From Cucumis sativus (taxonomy: Eukaryota; Streptophyta; Magnoliopsida; Cucurbitales; Cucurbitaceae), in contig NC_026658.2 in the NCBI RefSeq assembly GCF_000004075.3, positions 3,906,001-3,970,000 of the forward strand: 64,000 bases of DNA, written 5' to 3'. Positions 27,297 to 39,224 of this stretch are shown here, piece by piece. A program made the translations under genes and the position numbers. The notes beneath the pieces were generated by a model, which worked only from the letters and a program-made list of their open reading frames with translations, searched no databases and was not told the DNA's origin. Every line of letters starts with the position of its first letter. The stretch's first letter is position 1.

Positions 27297-30200
27297 TCAT
27301 GGAAAATTAAGGAGCTTGTTCACAGCCAAGTCAAGTTCATCCACGTTCTTCCTCAAAACCTTTCTAAGCAAGAATCAAGGAAGTTGTGTAATGCAGAGGA
27401 TTGAAACATGAGGAAATGACAGCCAGATAAAGAAACATTAGAATGATCTACTAGGCATGTAACTAATCTGGGAGCATGACAAAAAAGTAAAAAAAGAAGG
27501 AATGAAATAGAAAGGATACAGCTGAGCAGCTAGATTATCCATGCCTTTCATTTCCTGATTCAATCTGCAAAACAAGAAAATATAATCCAAAGTTACGGTG
27601 TTTGCAACCCGTCCTAATCATGATCCTCAAGATTGTTTAAAAGGTGTAAGCTTCAATTAGAACAGAAAAACATTGATGAAAATCTTTAGAATGTAAAATT
27701 GTGTTTTACTAATCCTCAACAGATAGTATAGAAGTGTGTGATGGAAATGAAGGGAGTACGAATTTTCAGTTTAAACGAGATCTTAAAAGTTTTGAATTAG
27801 AGAGATGAACTAGGTTAATCCCATTGACAGAGATGTTCGATCAAGTAACTTTGGAACTTGTGCCCTGAAAACTCTGGCCTATACAGTTGCTCTCGCTCTT
27901 CCTTGTCCAAGCATTTATATGGCAGAATCCAATGTCTCCCAACAGTTACTTCAAAGTTTTTCTGGGTGTGGAAGATACTTAATAGATTAGATTCTTCTTT
28001 TGAACAGTTCCTAACACAAGATCTGTATTGTGGATAGAATAGAAGAGAAGAATCTGAATTTACTTTCTCTTCTCCCCCACTTGGGGGATTCTTTGCCAAA
28101 TGTGAGAGAATATTGGATCATCTTTGAGTTTTTTCCTCTTCTTTTGCTTCTACTTTTAAGTCCATTTGTCTCCAAGGGGCAAGTGTCAAGAAATCATCCT
28201 ATGTTAGTTGAATAATTTATCACTCCGTATTTCCAAGAGTAATTACAACTCTTTTGGCCAATGGGGATGCTTCACCTTCCCTTTTGTTACTATCTTTCTA
28301 TTTCATGCATTATTCTTATCACATGATGGGGAAAAAACATTATCAGTCATCAATATAACAACATCATTGTAACTATAATCTTAGAGATAAGTTAGTCATA
28401 TGTTATATGATGGCAACTCATGGTATGTGAAGTTAGAAGTGGAAAGCATGAACACTTTAGTTGTCCACATCCCCACGCCCCCCAATTTTTTTGTGTTTTC
28501 ATTTATGATTTCTTATGCTAACACTAATCCCAAATTTACTTCTTGTGTGTTTAAATTTCTTCACATAAACAACAAAAAAGTAAAAACTAACATTTTTGTA
28601 CATGAAGTTAACGAAAAAATCTCAAGATTTGTTTTGAAACCGGAACTTCAAGGGATAAAATGAAACTTTCCAAATTTCAAGGTATAATTGAAACATGCAC
28701 CATAGTTTAGGGGTATTTTTATAACTTAGCCTATGTACAAATAAAAAGATACCTACGTGTAATCTACTAATGTTTTCGCAGATTAATCTTTGATAGGAGT
28801 AGGACAAACACAACTCCGCCAATATACTGAACTTGGCAAGTAGAATCATCAAAATATAAATTGGAGCCAGAAAAATGTTTCACATAAAATAGTGCCTTAA
28901 TTAAGTGAAACCCTAGTGGTTAAGGAAATAAAAAATTCTCAAAAACTTATGCTCCCATCAGATGAGAGACGCAAAAAAGAGAGTTCAATGCGATGGCTAA
29001 GCAGATTTGTAGTATGAGGCTGACATCCAACACCTATTTTTTCTTTATATATATATATAAATAATATCTATTGAAGCAACCTTAAAAAATTTCCACACTT
29101 GAACACAATCAAACTAACAGAGAACTCATGAAGGGACTTAACTCCCCATATAACAAAGAGAAACACCAAATAGCTTCTCAAAGTGTCCAAATTGCAATTT
29201 TGATTACTATAACAATAATATTTCTTAATAATTTTTTCAGAAAAAAAATTTCAATGAGTTTAAGTACCAAGTAACATATTTATAGTTACTTAGCTACCTG
29301 GCATCGTATATTCAAGCATCATTTCTGTTACAATTGAATAAAACAGAAATCAACAAACATAATGAACTGTTTAATTTCTGGAGTTAATTGTTGAATAAAA
29401 ATGCTATCATTAATGATTACTTACCTAACGTCAGTTTCTAAAGTAACAATTGGGTAAAATGCATAATAGGTTTTGCTAAAAAACTCAAAAGATTAAACTA
29501 TAATTATGGACGAAGAAACCTTTTTTAATGTGTATGTTTCAATCTGATCTCTGACTTGTACTTGGTTCAAGAAATTCCATTGATCATTTCATGCAGCAGG
29601 TTGTAAAAAGCTACAGCATCCACAGAGTTAACACATTTTGACAAATGGAGTTAAAATTTTAATTTTTGCTAGTTGTGCATTATTCATAGGAAACACAGAC
29701 GTCAAATAAATTGGAACTTATATCTCAAGAACCAAAAATACAATTATGCTCGTCCTATCATGATATGGTTCATTCAACAGTGAATTAGTCTTTAACTAGA
29801 AACAGAAAACAAAGGACACTAAGTCAGAACAAAAGAGATACCAGAAGATATTGAAGCATACCTCAAGGAAGAATTAATGTATCGATTGCCCTTTGTTGCC
29901 GCATCAAGCACTACAGGGTTGAAAGTACAAAAAACTCATGTGGAGTATCATCAAATAAAAAGGGTATTTGTTAATATTATAGAAGCAACCTACGATAACT
30001 GTGGATATGACGAATGAAAGTTATGAGGAATGTAGAATAACCTTTGACCTTTGTTATACTAAAATTCACAATAGAACACAATCTGACTAAAGCTATGTAA
30101 TGCTAAGAGTTTGTGCATCTTGCATATATCTTTTGCATTGAAGAAGTTCTATGTCTTCACGAGTCTGATTGCAACCAACCTCTTCTCCAAATTTATAATG

Positions 30201-31054
30201 AAAAACCGGCACAAAACCCAGTAACATAACATACAATCTCAAGGCAATCACTAAGTTCAACAACCACATCTCAAACAGAACAAGGAACATATGAATGAAC
30301 AGATTGAATTTTGATTAATACACAAAAATGACCAGATGTATATAATAAGTTTAGCAGCATCAGTGGTAGACAATGACACATCTAACTACCATATACTCGA
30401 CCATTCCTGTCAGTCAAAATCATCCCTTTTTTATTTCACAGTTTCACTTACCAGATTCTTGAAGGCGGCCTGCTGCATCGTTGAAGCAATGCATATGATC
30501 AATCGAGTTGCTGGTGACCTACAAGATTATCCTAATCCCAGTCAGATAAACAGCATGACAAGACGGGCAAAGTCAGGATTCACCATTAATAATCAAATTT
30601 GGTAAAGTTGTGGAACTCAAAAATTCTAAAATAGTGTTTTTATTCCATCTTCAACATATTAAAAGCAACCCAATTAAAGATGGAAAATATCACAATTATA
30701 GGACATGCTCTGCAAGAACTAGAAGTTGGATAATAAAAAAATGTGCAATTGAACTACGTACTAATTCAGTTGGTTAAATCAAACAGGAAAACAAGAAAAG
30801 GGATGTGAAAACTATAAAACCTCGGAGAGAACAGAGCGCAGGGAAGCAAAGAGAGAGGTGAAGCTCTCAGCCATGGCGAGAGAGTCCTTCTCAACGACTT
30901 CAATGGCTTTGAGAATCTGGGCTTGGCTCAAAGAAGATTGGGTTTTGGTGCAATCTTCAATGACAGAAGAAGTGGTCGAATTTGGGGATGTCGCTGGAAT
31001 CTGACATTCAGTTTCGATACTCGTCGTCGAAGAATCCGCCGGAGATTGCTCCAT
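27297..31054 (-). CDS. Small coiled-coil protein resembling the BORCS6 C-terminal helix family, five exons
   Basis: Exons in transcript order are 31054-30821, 30518-30452, 29910-29862, 27564-27520 and 27363-27297. They join in frame to 153 residues. The first ~45 residues are Ser/Thr-rich and probably disordered. The rest is predicted helical: a segment containing AIEVVEKDSLAMAESFTSL, then DHMHCFNDAAGRLQES, then LNQEMKGMDNLAAQLK and VLRKNVDELDLAVNKLL. The last part has the layout of the BLOC-1-related complex subunit 6 C-terminal helix (a conserved 'x-x-LNxxMxxxxxLAxQ' stretch followed by a heptad helix). In animals BORC acts in lysosome positioning; a plant role is not established. The start chosen is the first true ATG; the frame extends ten codons upstream only with a TTG. 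Intron 3 is long (about 2.3 kb). The exon model is firm, the family name tentative. Confidence 0.75.
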
Positions 31055-31906
31055 TTCTCGATGAGTTTTGAAAATGAATTCCAAAATTGGGATTCTTTTG
31101 AGTTCCCATTGGGATCAGGCCATTGCTCCAACAAAGCGCTTCTCTTAGTAATTCATTGGTGGTTAGATTTTAGTTTCTTTTGTGAAGTTCAATAAATGGG
31201 TTGGTGTTGGTAGTTCAATTTAGGGATGTTTTTTTAGTACTAAATTTAGAGATTTCTATCCATATAGCTTCGATAAATAGGTTTTGATTATATGATATTT
31301 TTTTTTTTCACGTAAATGACATAATTGACTATTATTTTATGTAAAAGTTGGACTCCATTTACTTTTTCTTTGTAATTGGAGTATGTGGGGGTTGCCAGAG
31401 AGCAATTGGAGTGTGTGGGTTGTGTCATGTGTGAGTGAGTGTTGTAGAGGTAAGAGGGCGAGAACACATCAAGATGGGATCAGCGTTGTGCATGTCATTG
31501 GTGAAACAGCAAGTGAGAGAAGAGAAAGAAGCATCAGATGTAAGGTGTTGAATTATTTTTATTTTTAGTTTGGATTTTCACTTTTTAACTTTTCTGAGGA
31601 ATTACTTAAATTTCGTCGCTACAAAAATTTATGAAGTTTTCATATTTCTCTAGTAACAAAAAGTTGAATTATTAGCTAAATATTTAAAAACAAAAACTAA
31701 AGTTTTTAAATGATTATCAAAAAAGCCTTGACAGCATTTTTCATTGCTCCAAGTCTTGTCAATTTAGTAAATGATTCCCTGAGAATTTTACATCAATTTG
31801 AAGATCTACTCTCAACAAACATTGCAAATTTAAATCGACAATGCTGCAAGATATAAAATAAAATTAATTCTTTATTGGGAGAATCGCTTACAAAACAATT
31901 TGGTTA
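31055..31906. other. Intergenic region between two minus-strand genes
   Basis: The left edge should contain the promoter and leader of the coiled-coil gene, the right edge the 3' UTR of the zinc-ribbon gene. A GC-richer patch (31383-31545) contains a 61-codon open frame without recognisable domain; I do not call it a gene. Confidence 0.45.
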
Positions 31907-34308
31907 TTAGGTCTCTAACAGGGAGAATGGAATTGCCAATCCAGCCACGTTTTGTTTACCTCTCTCTTCCTCCCTTTGAGCAATTTCCTTCAAACTTGTC
32001 CATGATTTTCTATTACGCTTCCTTTTGGATGTGCCTTCGCTTGTTTCCCCATGTGATGTTGGACCAGAACAACTCTCAGGTTCAGTTTGATTCTTGGATG
32101 ACGGTTTCTTCCTCTTTCTCCTCTTCGAATCCAACAGAGTCATTCCAGTCAAGGTGAGAGGAGTTGCAGGAGCATCTAAAGTAGGAATGTCCCTAACTTG
32201 CGATCTTGATATACTTGTTACGCTCAAGGTGGAAGAAATTGCAGGAGTTGTTCTAGGAGACGAAATAGCAGGGCCATCAACAACAGAAATGTCCCCAGTT
32301 GGAGAAATTGCACTGGTATCAATGGTTAGATCGTCTCTAGTTGTTGACAAAGAAGGAATTGCAGGAGTGTCGATAGTTAGACAGTCTACAGTTGTAAGAG
32401 GAGGAATTTTAGGAGTATCCATGGTAAAAATCTTGTTTTCACATTCTTTACCATCCTTGACAACCACAGATTTTACCTTGCTTACACACTCTGTGCCATA
32501 AAGCACTTTCATATGGCCTTTGGGAGTCCCTCTCTTTATGTTCCTACATGAGCAGTAGTGGCAATAATACGCCACAACATTCTGTGTCAAATTACTGCCT
32601 TTTTTGTGTCTTCGACGTTTCTTGGCAGTATTCTTCTCTATTCGTATGTTGCAGTTAGAACCAGGTTGGAGAATTGTTTCACACCTGAATGTAATATAAC
32701 GGGTAAGATTGGTTAGTTTTATAGCCAAAAAAGATTAGATTCCAAGACAACATTCAAATGTGACATGATAAAAGTCCTTAACATGGAACAGCTATATGGT
32801 TCGAATCAGGTGTCCACTCCAACCATGTATTGAATAAAAAACACCAGCGGATTTTCTTTTCAAAGTAATTGTAAAAATTTAACAACAAGAAAATAGAATA
32901 ACGGATCTTTAACCTATACTGTAATGCTCAGCCTTGTCCTATGAGTAATGTGATGTTTCTATTTTTTAAAAAAAAAGTAATGTGACCGATGTAAACATTT
33001 TTTTAGGCAAATGTAAACATTATTTGATTATGAGTTCCCTGGAAGTCAAAGGAGAAAGAAGAAAACTGTCATAAAAAAAAACATAACAAAACAAAAGGCA
33101 CCCTAATTAGTATTACAACGAGGGAAATATAGTGGTTAAACACACGATTTAGAGAAATAAAGAACAATGAGGCTTGGCTAACTCATGCACTTCACCCACA
33201 AGTTTTTAGCCTGGCTGTTAAAGGCTTTCTTTTTCTTCCCAACTCACACGCTCCAAATAAAAAATTTCATTGAATTGGCCATACTCCATAGCTTACTGGC
33301 TTTTTCCTCAAGAGATTACCACATAGCAGAAGGGATAGCAAGCCTTCAACGGAACTAAAAATGCCAAAGTATCCAAAACTTTATAATCATGACTAATGAG
33401 TTCCAAAATCGATCGCCAAATGAGACATGCTAGACATGGTGGTCAATTCCTTCATACTCTTCCAAGCAAAAAAAAACACCCATAGAGATTCAAGGCCACC
33501 ATAGGAGATGTTTATTATAACGTTCTCAACAAACAAACAAACAAATAACCATTTAAACATGCTAATCACTCTAAGTTTTTATCTTCAGAGGCATGTTCCT
33601 CTAGTCACTATCTTTGAAATCTCTCCTTCAATAGCTCTCCTGAAATCAATCAGGCAGAGCCAAAGATCTGACTGAGATTACCAGAGCAACACAAATTCCA
33701 GCTTCTTTCATCTCCAGCACCAATTGATGTGTTGTTCAGTAGTCTCAAAATAGCATTGAACACTTTCAATTCTTCAACCGATTGTTCAACTGTTGAATTC
33801 CACCATTGCAATAACTTAGAACTAATTAGATTACGGTGTATAACAGTGCCCCCCTAAATATTTCAATACTGCTATAAATCATTCACTTAGACCTAATCAA
33901 AAAAGCTCAACAAAAACCTCCCATCCTCAAATACAACCAATATTTATGAACTTGCCCTGTTATAAACGCTACAAAAACAACAAATCTAGGCATGCAAAGC
34001 TAAATAAATGTAAAGAGCAGAATACATACGAACCTCGCGCAGAGAAATAGAGAAGGGTCAGGAGAAACCGCCAAAGACTCGGCTGCAGCAGCAAGACGTT
34101 GCCCAAAGAAAGCAGCCAATGAAGGTAAAGACGGTTGCCCACTAGCCCAAGTCGCTAAATTTTCCAAATGATTCAAATAAACTTTGGCATTGTTAGATAC
34201 TTTGGGTTTGATTTTCCCAGTAGCTTCCTGTCTTAGAGTGATGGAATTTTGAGGACCGAATCCGGGGTTGGATGATCCTCTATTCGTATTACTCTTCTTC
34301 CTCGCCAT
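31907..34308 (-). CDS. RNase P Rpr2/Rpp21/SNM1-type zinc-ribbon protein, two exons
   Basis: Exons are 34308-34034 and 32684-31907, joining in frame to 350 residues. The N-terminus is basic (MARKKSNTN). A helical region (about 42-85) precedes a zinc ribbon with ligand pairs C90-x2-C93 and C133-x2-C136, separated by a very basic stretch (KKRRRHKK). The intron falls between the two cysteines of the first pair, so neither exon alone shows the ribbon. In yeast and animals Rpr2/Rpp21 subunits help RNase P mature tRNA 5' ends; plants keep this family although their organellar RNase P is protein-only. The C-terminal half is low-complexity, with about five copies of a TIDTPAIPS-like motif, then basic patches (SKRRKRKKPS and SKRKRNRKS). 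This tail suggests a nuclear protein. The family call rests on the ribbon and the following RGTPKGHMK motif. Confidence 0.85.
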
Positions 34309-37300
34309 GTTAATAATAGAAATTCAGTTGAAAGTGCTTATGAATTCAAAACGTGATTCCTTGACGAGGCGGACGGCACGAAGAAGAAAGAGTGAGAATC
34401 GGAGACGGGCGAAAACGAGAAAAGTAGGGAAATAGACAAATGGCAGGTTGAGGAGAAAGAAAATTGATAGAGGGGTTCTCCGACGACCGAGAAGGGAGTG
34501 GGGTTGGTGCGGCGGTAGTTGGTTGTCACCGGCTGTGAGGGAGAAGGAAGAAACCAGGGTGGATGAAGGAGCAGCGGCGGAGGAGAAATAGAGAAAAATA
34601 GGAATTGTTTTTCTGATAACGTTTCCGTTAAATAGAAAACGGAAACAAACCGAAAACGTTATTAAACAAACGTCGGAGTAAAAAAACAAAACTATGCCAT
34701 TAGGGATTTTATACAAAATCTAAAAGATCAAATGATAATCTAAGTAACGGTTAATCTTAATATTAACGTAATGAAGTGTTTAAACTTCGACTTCCAGTTA
34801 GATTTTCTTAGAAATATAGTTGAAAAATAAAAAGTAATCTCACATACATAAAACAAAATTGATAGTACTAGTTCAAAATTGTTAATTTTTGTCAAATTAT
34901 TCAGGGTGGATATCTAAATGGCTAATCTTCTACCAAAGTTGATCTAAAAAATAAGCCTAGTTTTATCAACCTTGACCCGAAAGAGGTCAAAAATACTAAA
35001 ACTTCAATATAAACTAGATTAAAAAAGACCTAATCGTACAAATACAAAGTAAGGATAATAGGTCATTGACCTTTGTATAAAAGAATTTTGCACACATTCA
35101 CCCACGTCCTAATAAAATATTGATAAAGAATGAGAATGAGACTAAACCTATGAATAAGGTGTAGGGTGTGTGTGAAAAAGGTCATATCTAAAAGTAATAT
35201 CAAATACTTTGTTCTCCTTCCAACGTTCTAACTTAAGCATTGAAGTGGTTGTGGTTTACAATACCATGAAAACTAACTTTCTTCTCCTAAAATATACATT
35301 TTGTGTGGTTGTTACGTAAAAATTAAGTCTTATTTGCAAAATTTAACCTTTACTAAGTGGAAAAGTCCATTATTTTTCTTTAATACATAAAAAGTGTAAA
35401 CATAAAGAAGCAATGAGAAGATTCTTTTTGTTTGGGGAAGATGAATCAATGACTTTGAGACTTCCACGCTACTCTTTCTCGAAGGGTTTTGCAAAGAGTG
35501 GTCCAAAGTCCAAACTTAAGTGCAAATATTGAAAATGTAGGGACCCCTACAGCAACCTCTTTGCAACCTCTTGTCCTTTATTATTTCCAAATTTTCTACA
35601 TGGATTGCTACCTTTTCTAAAAGACATGGATTCCCCAATTCTCTCCTACATTTTGCATTTATCTCGTGTTTTAACCCATTTTCATTCTTTCTTTTCTTAT
35701 AATCTAACCATTATTCCTATTCATCGTAACTTTTAGGTATGGTGTGAAGTAGGTTTTAAAGGAGACGTTTGGAACTCTAACTTCGACAACCAACTTCAAT
35801 GAAGACTATTTTCCATTACAATGATGACGACTAACTCATTTGACCACCTCATGTTATCAATTCGGCCTTCACACCTCCAACAACCACCTTTACGACCAAC
35901 TCTAATACTTGATTCCAATACGCACGACCTCTAACTTCCTAATTCTACGCAACTATCAACTCTAGTGACCAATTCATAGTATTGAATATTTTTTTTTTTA
36001 ATTGTAATCTAACAATAATAAAAACACTTTAAGAGTAACAAATTAAGCAAAATTATGACTAAAAACACCCTCGAAATCAACTTGTGTAATGTCGTACAAC
36101 ACACTAATAAAATAGAAACTAGACCCAAAATGTATGGGGTAAAATATTCTTTTTTATATATATAATTTAGCGCTTTGAAAAAGAATTTAATAAAATTAAA
36201 TAACAATTATATGTACTTAAAAATTGAAGTTTCAATATTCTATAAATTCACAAGTTTTTGGCCCAATTTGGATGAATGACAAGTCTGAGTATCTCTCCCT
36301 TTCTATTCCTCAATTACATATGTATCTTTTAATTAGTTGAGTTATCCTCAAATTAAGAAATTAGTTTAGTTAATGGGTGTGATTGACAAACTATGATATT
36401 TAAAACAATATTTTCAATATAATTAAAAATAATAAGTAACATCCAAACAACTTTCGTAAGTTCAATCTAGTCCATTATTATTATTAATATTGCAAATGTA
36501 TTGTAATTAAATGGTGGAAGAATCATATCCCTAACTATAATAGAGATGTTTCTTCTAGTAATATTAATAGTAACTAGGGAATGCTTTTTATTTGAGGGAT
36601 TGAGTTAAATGATGTATATTAGGTTATAAAGTATGAGTAAAAGTAGATGGAAATGTGTGAGCTTTAATTCAACTTGTGTAAAGTACAATTTGGAAAATCA
36701 TCTTTAATTCAACTGTTTTTGGATCAAATTTAAACTAAAATTCAAACTATAAACATTAAACATTGAAACTTTAGAACTATATTTAGTGACCCATTTGCTA
36801 TTTTATAATTTTTAATCAAATTAATATACTTTAGTTAGTCAAACTATTAATAACGTTTTCTTTTTAAGGTAGAATTTCAATTTTCATCCGCATATTTGAG
36901 TTATAATATTCTCCACCAACAAAAATTCAACTCTTTTTCGTTTTAACGTTTAAATCAAATCACTTGAAAAGGTCTATTTTAGTCTCTAAAAACAAAGTTT
37001 GGTAAAATTTCCAATTTTTTACTTTTATTTTTTCTATTTTTAAATTTTTGTTTATTAAGAACAAAAATTATATATTTTTTATAATTTGTTTTATTTTCTA
37101 TTTTTTTAGTTTTGTAAGAAACAAAAAAAAAAAAAAAAAAGTGAATGAGCTACCAAATTAACAACCAAAAATACAATAAATGATTGAGAAAAGTGAAATT
37201 TAACTTAAAATCTTTAATATATAATTGATTGTGTATATATTAAGCATCTTTTTAAGTCAACAAAGTTGAAGATATAATAATTAAATGTAATTAGGAGGGC

Positions 37301-38590
37301 CAACCCATTCGTATTTAATTAATTAAGCTAATTTATGAGCTTCTCATTCTAAAGAAATTGCTTCTCTCAAAAGACATTTATAATCACTTTGTCCACCTTT
37401 ATGGGACATTGCAACTTAAATTATTGTACTATAAACTCTAAAACGATAAATATCATAGGGCTTTTTTATTACTATTATTAAATTTTAAATATATATTTTG
37501 AGTTGGAAATTAATTTGTTCTCTTAATTTTAAAGTATATGAATTTGTTAAATGTAACATTAAAACTCCAAATTCTAACACTAAATTTAGAAGGCCTTTTA
37601 TGTACATTTTTAAAAAAAAGATAATTTTAATAATATACACATTTTAAATTAAGAACCAAGATGTGTTGATATCAAACATTTTTACTCTTAAATTGTACTA
37701 ATATATATAATTTTTTTTGTATGATTGTTTTCAAATATAGCAAAATAGATCAAAATTTTATGAAATATTGATCCACATATAATAATCTCTATTTTTTTAA
37801 AAGTTGTTTTGTAACTAAAAATAACTTTCTCATTTGTATATATAGGTTGTTAGCTTCCCAATTTTTTCTCAATCTTTAAAAATAGTTATTATTATTATTA
37901 AAACTAATTTTAAATATAAAACAATAAAGTAAAATATAACAAAATATTATAAATCTATTTAGAATTAGTTGCGATCAATTAAGATAAATAAAAAAATCAT
38001 AAAAAATATAACATTTAATAAAATATTTACCTTTAAAAAATAAATATAATAAATTTTGTTGGATAGAGATAAATGTCAATTTTTATTATTATTTATTATT
38101 ATTATTAAGATTATTTTTAAATATAGAAAATAAAACAAAGTATTTAGAAAAATATAAGAAAAGCTTATAATTGAAATCGTGATATATGGATAAAAATAAA
38201 ATGCGATATTTGAGTATATTTTGAGAGAAAATGTATATTTAAAATAAAAGAATATATTTATTAAAAGAAAAAGAAGGAAGTTAGGGGCGAGAATTTAGAT
38301 GCAATGATGAATGATTAGAGGATTATTGTTCGTTTTTAATCTTATCTCAAAAGTAGTGGCAGAAAGCGTAATAAAGGTAAATGATAAGGGCAATTTAACC
38401 ATAAAACAACCGAGATGGTTACCGACACGCGGCCTTCCACCCGGTTGCTGGTCGGCGTGCGTGACCGGTCAGATGGCCACCCTCTTCTTGTTCTCTCTTT
38501 CCTTACCCTCTCCTAATTCCTATTCTCAAATTTAAACCACAAAACTCTTCTCTTTCTTCTTCCTAAATCCTTTCCTTATGATTTATATAT
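34309..38590. other. AT-rich intergenic region
   Basis: The left end (34309-34700) is GC-richer and is probably the promoter and leader of the zinc-ribbon gene; open frames there are not convincing. From about 34740 to 38280 the DNA is very AT-rich with A/T homopolymers, and no gene or clear repeat is seen. The right end leads into the promoter of the next gene, with TATATATATA at 38585-38594. Confidence 0.45.
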
Positions 38591-39224
38591 ATATACACAC
38601 ATACAGAGAGAAAGAGAATTGAAGATTCTTTCCTTTCGTGTTCCTCAATATAACCCTTAACCCACCAACCCCCCTTCTCCCTTCTCCCTTCTCCCTTCTC
38701 CCCTTATCGTCAATCCAATTCCTGATCTTCTTCTTGGTAATTGCTTCCTGATTCTTCTTCTTCTTCTTTCTGATTTTTCAACTTTTTCTCTTTCTTTTTC
38801 TTCTTATTCTTCTTCTTTCAGTTAGGTGATTTCTATAAAGGGGGCCCGTTTTATTTAAGATTTGAGCGAGCGATACCCACCAATTCCCTTTTGGTTGTTT
38901 CGCTTTACTCGCATGCCCCCGTTTCCTTTTTGTGTTTTGGAATAGTGGGTTTTGTGGATTTTGCTCTGTTTCTTGGCATGGTGGGAATGTTTGTGGTAGT
39001 GTTTTGATTAAATTTGGTGTTAGTTGTGTTGTGTTGTTCTTTTCCCTTTCTGTCATTAAGGACAGTTTGGGGATCTGAAAGTTGGATGATTCAATTGATT
39101 GCCAGGAATTCAGGTGGATTGATTTTTTTTTTTTTTTATGTTAGTGTAAATTTGGTAAGTTTGTCTATAATTTGAGTCTAAAGTAAAAATTCGTAGTTGG
39201 GTTGAAGCAGTTAACTGGTTTAAG
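38591..39224 (+). promoter_or_regulatory. 5' leader of PYRP2 with a probable leader intron
   Basis: A TATATATATA run (38585-38594) sits about 40 bases before a CT-rich leader. A donor-like GTAATT at about 38737 and an acceptor-like GAAGCAG near 39210 suggest a 5' UTR intron of about 475 bases ending shortly before the start codon. The T-rich interior of this stretch supports it. The (CCCTTCT)n tract at 38669-38704 lies in the leader. Confidence 0.45.
38669..38704. repeat. (CCCTTCT)n tract, potential G-quadruplex on the minus strand
   Basis: Several consecutive CCCTTCT units lie in the leader region of the phosphatase gene. The complementary strand therefore has at least four G3+ runs separated by four-base loops, which fits the standard quadruplex pattern. 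Whether it folds in vivo is unknown. Confidence 0.7.

Noticed and set aside
28908-29030. Possible SINE head (CTAGTGGTTAAGG)
   Set aside because: It has only an A-box-like word and no convincing B box or terminal duplication.
34324-34716. 130-codon minus-strand open frame upstream of the zinc-ribbon gene
   Set aside because: It lies in the probable promoter and leader. Its composition is Phe/Leu/Ser-rich and no family is recognised.
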